A stretch of 64,000 nt of DNA from Arthrobacter sp. SLBN-100. Its GTDB lineage: Bacteria; Actinomycetota; Actinomycetes; Actinomycetales; Micrococcaceae. Under the pieces are notes generated by a model. It did no database searches and had not been told where the DNA came from. It worked only from the letters and a program-made list of their open reading frames with translations. Below are positions 61,561-64,000 of this stretch, piece after piece. Position numbers and translations under genes: made by a program. How positions within the stretch are numbered: position 1 is the first letter of the stretch; each line of letters begins with the position of its first letter. Location of the stretch: the NCBI RefSeq assembly GCF_006715305.1, contig NZ_VFMY01000001.1:1922001-1986000 (forward strand). The letters are read 5' to 3'.

Positions 61561-62901
61561 TCAGGGACGCTCCTGGTACACGTCCGGGACGCCGTCCTGG
61601 TCCGCATCCAGTTTCTCGGCTTCTTCAGCTGCCCGGTACTGGCGGTTCCTGCTCCGCAGCACGGCCGTGGCAAGCAACGCCGCCAGCAGGGATGCGGTGA
61701 GGATTCCCACCTTGGCGTGGTCATCGTGCGGGCTCCCTTGGCCGAAGCTCAGCTCGGCCACCAGCAGGGACACTGTGAACCCGATGCCGGCCAGGAGCGC
61801 CACCCCGAAGACATCAATCCACGTGAACGATTTGTCCAGCTCTGCCCTGCTGGTTTTCGTCAGGAGCCAGGTGGTGCCCATGATGCCGATCGGCTTGCCG
61901 AGCACCAGCGCAAGTATGATGCCCAGGGCCACCGGATCGGTGAGGGCGGAGCCGAGCCCTTCCCAGCCGCCCACCGCCACGCCGGCGGAGAAGAACGCGA
62001 ACACGGGAACCGCAATGCCTGCCGATATCGGCCGGAACCGGTGTTCGAAAATCTCCGCCAGGCCTGGTCCGGCTTCCGGTCCGCCCGCCTTCTGTGAACG
62101 GATCACGGGGATGGCGAAGCCCAACAGGACGCCGGCCACCGTGGCGTGGATGCCCGACGAATGAACCAGCGCCCATGTGACCACCCCGAGCGGCAGCAGG
62201 ATCAGCCACGCCGCCGCGGTGTGCCGGCCGAAGAAATGGCGGTACTTTTGCGCCAGGAATGCATAGATGGCCAGCGGAATGAGGGCCAGGAGCAGCGGCA
62301 TGATGTGCAGGTCGCTGGAGTAGAAGAACGCGATGATGGTGATGGCGATCAGGTCATCCACCACGGCCAGCGTCAGGAGGAAGATCCGCAGCGCGCTGGG
62401 CAGGTGCGAACCGATGATGGCCAGGACTGCCACCGCGAAGGCGATGTCCGTGGCAGTGGGGATGGCCCAGCCGCGCAAAGTATCCGGGCTGGCGAGGTTG
62501 ATCAGGGCGTAGATGACTGCCGGGGCCAGCACGCCGCCGAACGCGGCAGCCACAGGAACCACGGACTTGTTGAGCTGGCGCAGGTCCCCCGCCACGAACT
62601 CCCGCTTGAGCTCCAGCCCTACCAGGAAAAAGAAGATGGCGAGCAGCCCGTCTGCCGCCCACGCACCAAGGCTCAGCTCAAGATGCCAGGGCTCGTAGCC
62701 AATCTTGAAGTCCCGAAGGGCGAAGTAACTGTCCGACGCCGGCGAGTTGGCCCATACCAGGGCGGCCACAGCCGCGATAACGAGCAGGGCTCCGCCCACC
62801 GTTTCCTTGCGAAGGATCTCCCCGATCCGCAGGGCTTCGGCATAGCTGCCGCGGCCGAAGATGGTGGAGCGGGTGGGACCGGAACGGGGCGTTTGGCTCA
62901 T
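61561..62901 (-). CDS. nhaA: Na+/H+ antiporter NhaA
   Basis: 446 residues with about twelve helices. Family motifs are seen: [26 protein letters not shown] with the two ion-binding Asp near [12 protein letters not shown], and [12 protein letters not shown]. Start ATG preceded by GAGGACG. Exchanges sodium for protons. It is alone here, flanked by a 256-bp region without a gene (61305-61560) on one side and the PAS-ANTAR gene on the other. Confidence 0.94.
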   Translation of the reverse strand: MSQTPRSGPTRSTIFGRGSYAEALRIGEILRKETVGGALLVIAAVAALVWANSPASDSYFALRDFKIGYEPWHLELSLGAWAADGLLAIFFFLVGLELKREFVAGDLRQLNKSVVPVAAAFGGVLAPAVIYALINLASPDTLRGWAIPTATDIAFAVAVLAIIGSHLPSALRIFLLTLAVVDDLIAITIIAFFYSSDLHIMPLLLALIPLAIYAFLAQKYRHFFGRHTAAAWLILLPLGVVTWALVHSSGIHATVAGVLLGFAIPVIRSQKAGGPEAGPGLAEIFEHRFRPISAGIAVPVFAFFSAGVAVGGWEGLGSALTDPVALGIILALVLGKPIGIMGTTWLLTKTSRAELDKSFTWIDVFGVALLAGIGFTVSLLVAELSFGQGSPHDDHAKVGILTASLLAALLATAVLRSRNRQYRAAEEAEKLDADQDGVPDVYQERP

Positions 62902-62982
62902 GAAGCGTCCTCAAACTTGGCTCGACAAAATCATGCCGACCAGACTTCCCGGCGCACCTTCGATCCATCCTACAGGCGGATG

Positions 62983-63657
62983 CTACCCCGCCCGGCGCCG
63001 CCCACTTCCCACCATCCTGCTGTCCTGGGCAATCGCGGCGACAGCGTCGCTCAAGTAGCGGCGCGTCACCGCAGAGTTTGCCAACTTCACCAGTTCGGCG
63101 GCCACCACCACCAGTTTGACGTTGCGGTGGCTGCTGGTGCTGACCAGCATCTGGAAGGCGTCATCGGAGTTCATGTGCAACTGGCCCATCAGAATGCCCC
63201 GCGCCTGGTCGATGACGCTGCGGGTGGATGTTGCCCCTGCCACCGCTTCCCGGGCCGTCTCCTCGGTTTCCCGCCGAAGGGTGGAGGTGAGATCCACCAT
63301 CACCCCGTCGATGGCAGTGACTTTTCCGGCGGCATCCACGATTCCATCTCCAGCGGTGACCACCCGGCGGGTCCGCCCCCGGGAATCTATGATGCGGTGG
63401 TACATGCAGAAGTAGCCCCCGGTCCTGCAAACCTGCGCAATGATTGCCTGGCAGTGCGGCCTGTCCTCCGGGTGCTTGTGCGAGTACAGCAGTTCCAGGC
63501 TGGGAACCACCTCGCCGCGCTCGTAACCATGCAGCTGGAACAAGCCGTCCGACCATTCAACCTTCCAGCCGCACAGTTCCACATGAAAGGTGCCAGCAAT
63601 GCATGGGTCTTCACCCAGCGCGCTGGAGTATGTGTAGGGGCCGCTGAGTTCAGCCAC
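62983..63657 (-). CDS. PAS-ANTAR RNA-binding regulator
   Basis: 224 residues from a GTG preceded by GGAGG. A PAS domain (about 20-130; WSDGLFQLHGYERGEVVPS, YHRIIDSRGRTRRV) and an ANTAR domain (about 145-200; STRSVIDQARGILMGQLHMNSDDAFQML). Senses a small molecule and binds RNA antiterminator hairpins. Second ANTAR protein in the window. Confidence 0.9.
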   Translation of the reverse strand: MAELSGPYTYSSALGEDPCIAGTFHVELCGWKVEWSDGLFQLHGYERGEVVPSLELLYSHKHPEDRPHCQAIIAQVCRTGGYFCMYHRIIDSRGRTRRVVTAGDGIVDAAGKVTAIDGVMVDLTSTLRRETEETAREAVAGATSTRSVIDQARGILMGQLHMNSDDAFQMLVSTSSHRNVKLVVVAAELVKLANSAVTRRYLSDAVAAIAQDSRMVGSGRRRAG

Positions 63658-63813
63658 AGAGACACCTCCGGTCTAATTTTTCCAGCCTCACCCAGCCAGG
63701 GCAGGCACCATTGCCTTGTGACTCAAGTATGGCCATGATGACGCCCGCCCGCTAGGTGGGGACTTCCCCGTACGGCAAGTACGTGGTTTGCGGAAAGCCG
63801 AAGCCCTTGACGG

Positions 63814-63834
63814 ATATACCCCCTAGGGGTATAT
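63814..63834 (+). promoter_or_regulatory. CsoR/CstR-type operator before the last gene
   Basis: ATATACCCC-CTA-GGGGTATAT, a perfect 9-bp inverted repeat, the strongest copy in the window. It lies 112 bp before the start of the gene that leaves the window. Confidence 0.8.
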
Positions 63835-63945
63835 TTCCAAATGTTGTCAGTGAAGTGGTATGTCCCGGCCGGTGCACCGCACCCGCTTTTCACAGCCGTT
63901 CAACCCCAGCGCCCATTGATCCTTCATCAAGGAATGGAAACTGAC

Positions 63946-64000
63946 ATGCATGACATCGCAAACAGGGACAGCGGGCCCCGCGGCGCCCTCACCGGTGCTG
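63946..64000 (+). CDS. Start of a gene leaving the window
   Basis: ATG preceded by AAGGAAT; the first 18 residues read MHDIANRDSGPRGALTGA and the frame is open to the end. Too short to identify. The operator at 63814 suggests a sulfur- or copper-responsive gene. Confidence 0.55.
   Translation, partial: MHDIANRDSGPRGALTGA

Overview
The window is high-GC actinobacterial DNA, most likely from a member of the Micrococcaceae close to Arthrobacter or Pseudarthrobacter. Evidence: GTG and TTG starts, an actinomycete-type SARP regulator, DUF397, DUF2795, two ANTAR proteins, an IdeR/DtxR-type iron box, a lipoprotein-type cytochrome oxidase subunit II, and many REP-like GGTTGAGCnTGTCGAAACC palindromes. 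No rRNA, tRNA or CRISPR array was recognised.

1-18.7 kb: a dense island of hydrolases whose catalytic residues look intact and which mostly lack signal peptides. It holds an S8 subtilisin with FG-GAP repeats (cut by the window edge), an M36 fungalysin-like metallopeptidase, an M28 aminopeptidase, an S1 trypsin-like peptidase fused to a DNA/RNA non-specific (NUC1) endonuclease, a CHAT cysteine peptidase, an alpha/beta hydrolase, an astacin-like M12 metallopeptidase and an 847-aa caspase-like protein. With them sit an FHA membrane protein and a small protein that share a G/N/Q-rich motif, a SARP activator and a thioredoxin-reductase-like flavoprotein. Pairs or triplets of heptamers (TAACGCC/TGACGCC type) at exactly 11-bp spacing, the known geometry of SARP operators, lie in five of the intergenic promoter regions. 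I read this as one regulon with the architecture expected of a dormant self-digestion, cell-death or conflict system. That function is inference.

18.7-30.7 kb: a solo AbiEi-like antitoxin, DUF2795, a secreted protein, an iron-box-controlled adenylation/carrier/acyltransferase-3 fusion, an ArsR-CDF metal-efflux pair, an orphan FetB-like permease and small enzymes.

30.7-48.4 kb: a stress and envelope region. One minus-strand operon has a four-helix copper-binding protein, a small conserved protein, an M20 dipeptidase and a YbdK-type ligase. A six-gene operon has a phosphoesterase, a cytidylyltransferase-SDR (CDP-ribitol type), a LicD-methyltransferase fusion, a coiled-coil protein, a GH1-like hydrolase and a glycosyltransferase. 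Then come an AT-richer secreted GH16, ctaC-ctaD, Mn-catalase and a DUF2243 protein. Four similar GTAAGyAyGCTTAC-like palindromes precede stress or metal genes here and may be targets of the ArsR protein.

48.4-54.1 kb: a zinc alcohol dehydrogenase, an MBL hydrolase, a GAF-ANTAR regulator, then a scrapyard of a decayed transposase, a resolvase fragment and a frameshifted lgt fragment.

54.1-61.3 kb: a reactive-sulfur module: CstR-like repressor, four rhodanese-domain proteins (one a persulfide-dioxygenase-type MBL fusion), thioredoxin, a TauE/SafE exporter and an MFS carrier, with DUF302, SHOCT and cupredoxin genes divergent. ATACCCC-GGGGTAT operators mark it, and another perfect copy lies at 63.8 kb before a gene leaving the window. 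NhaA and a PAS-ANTAR protein lie between.
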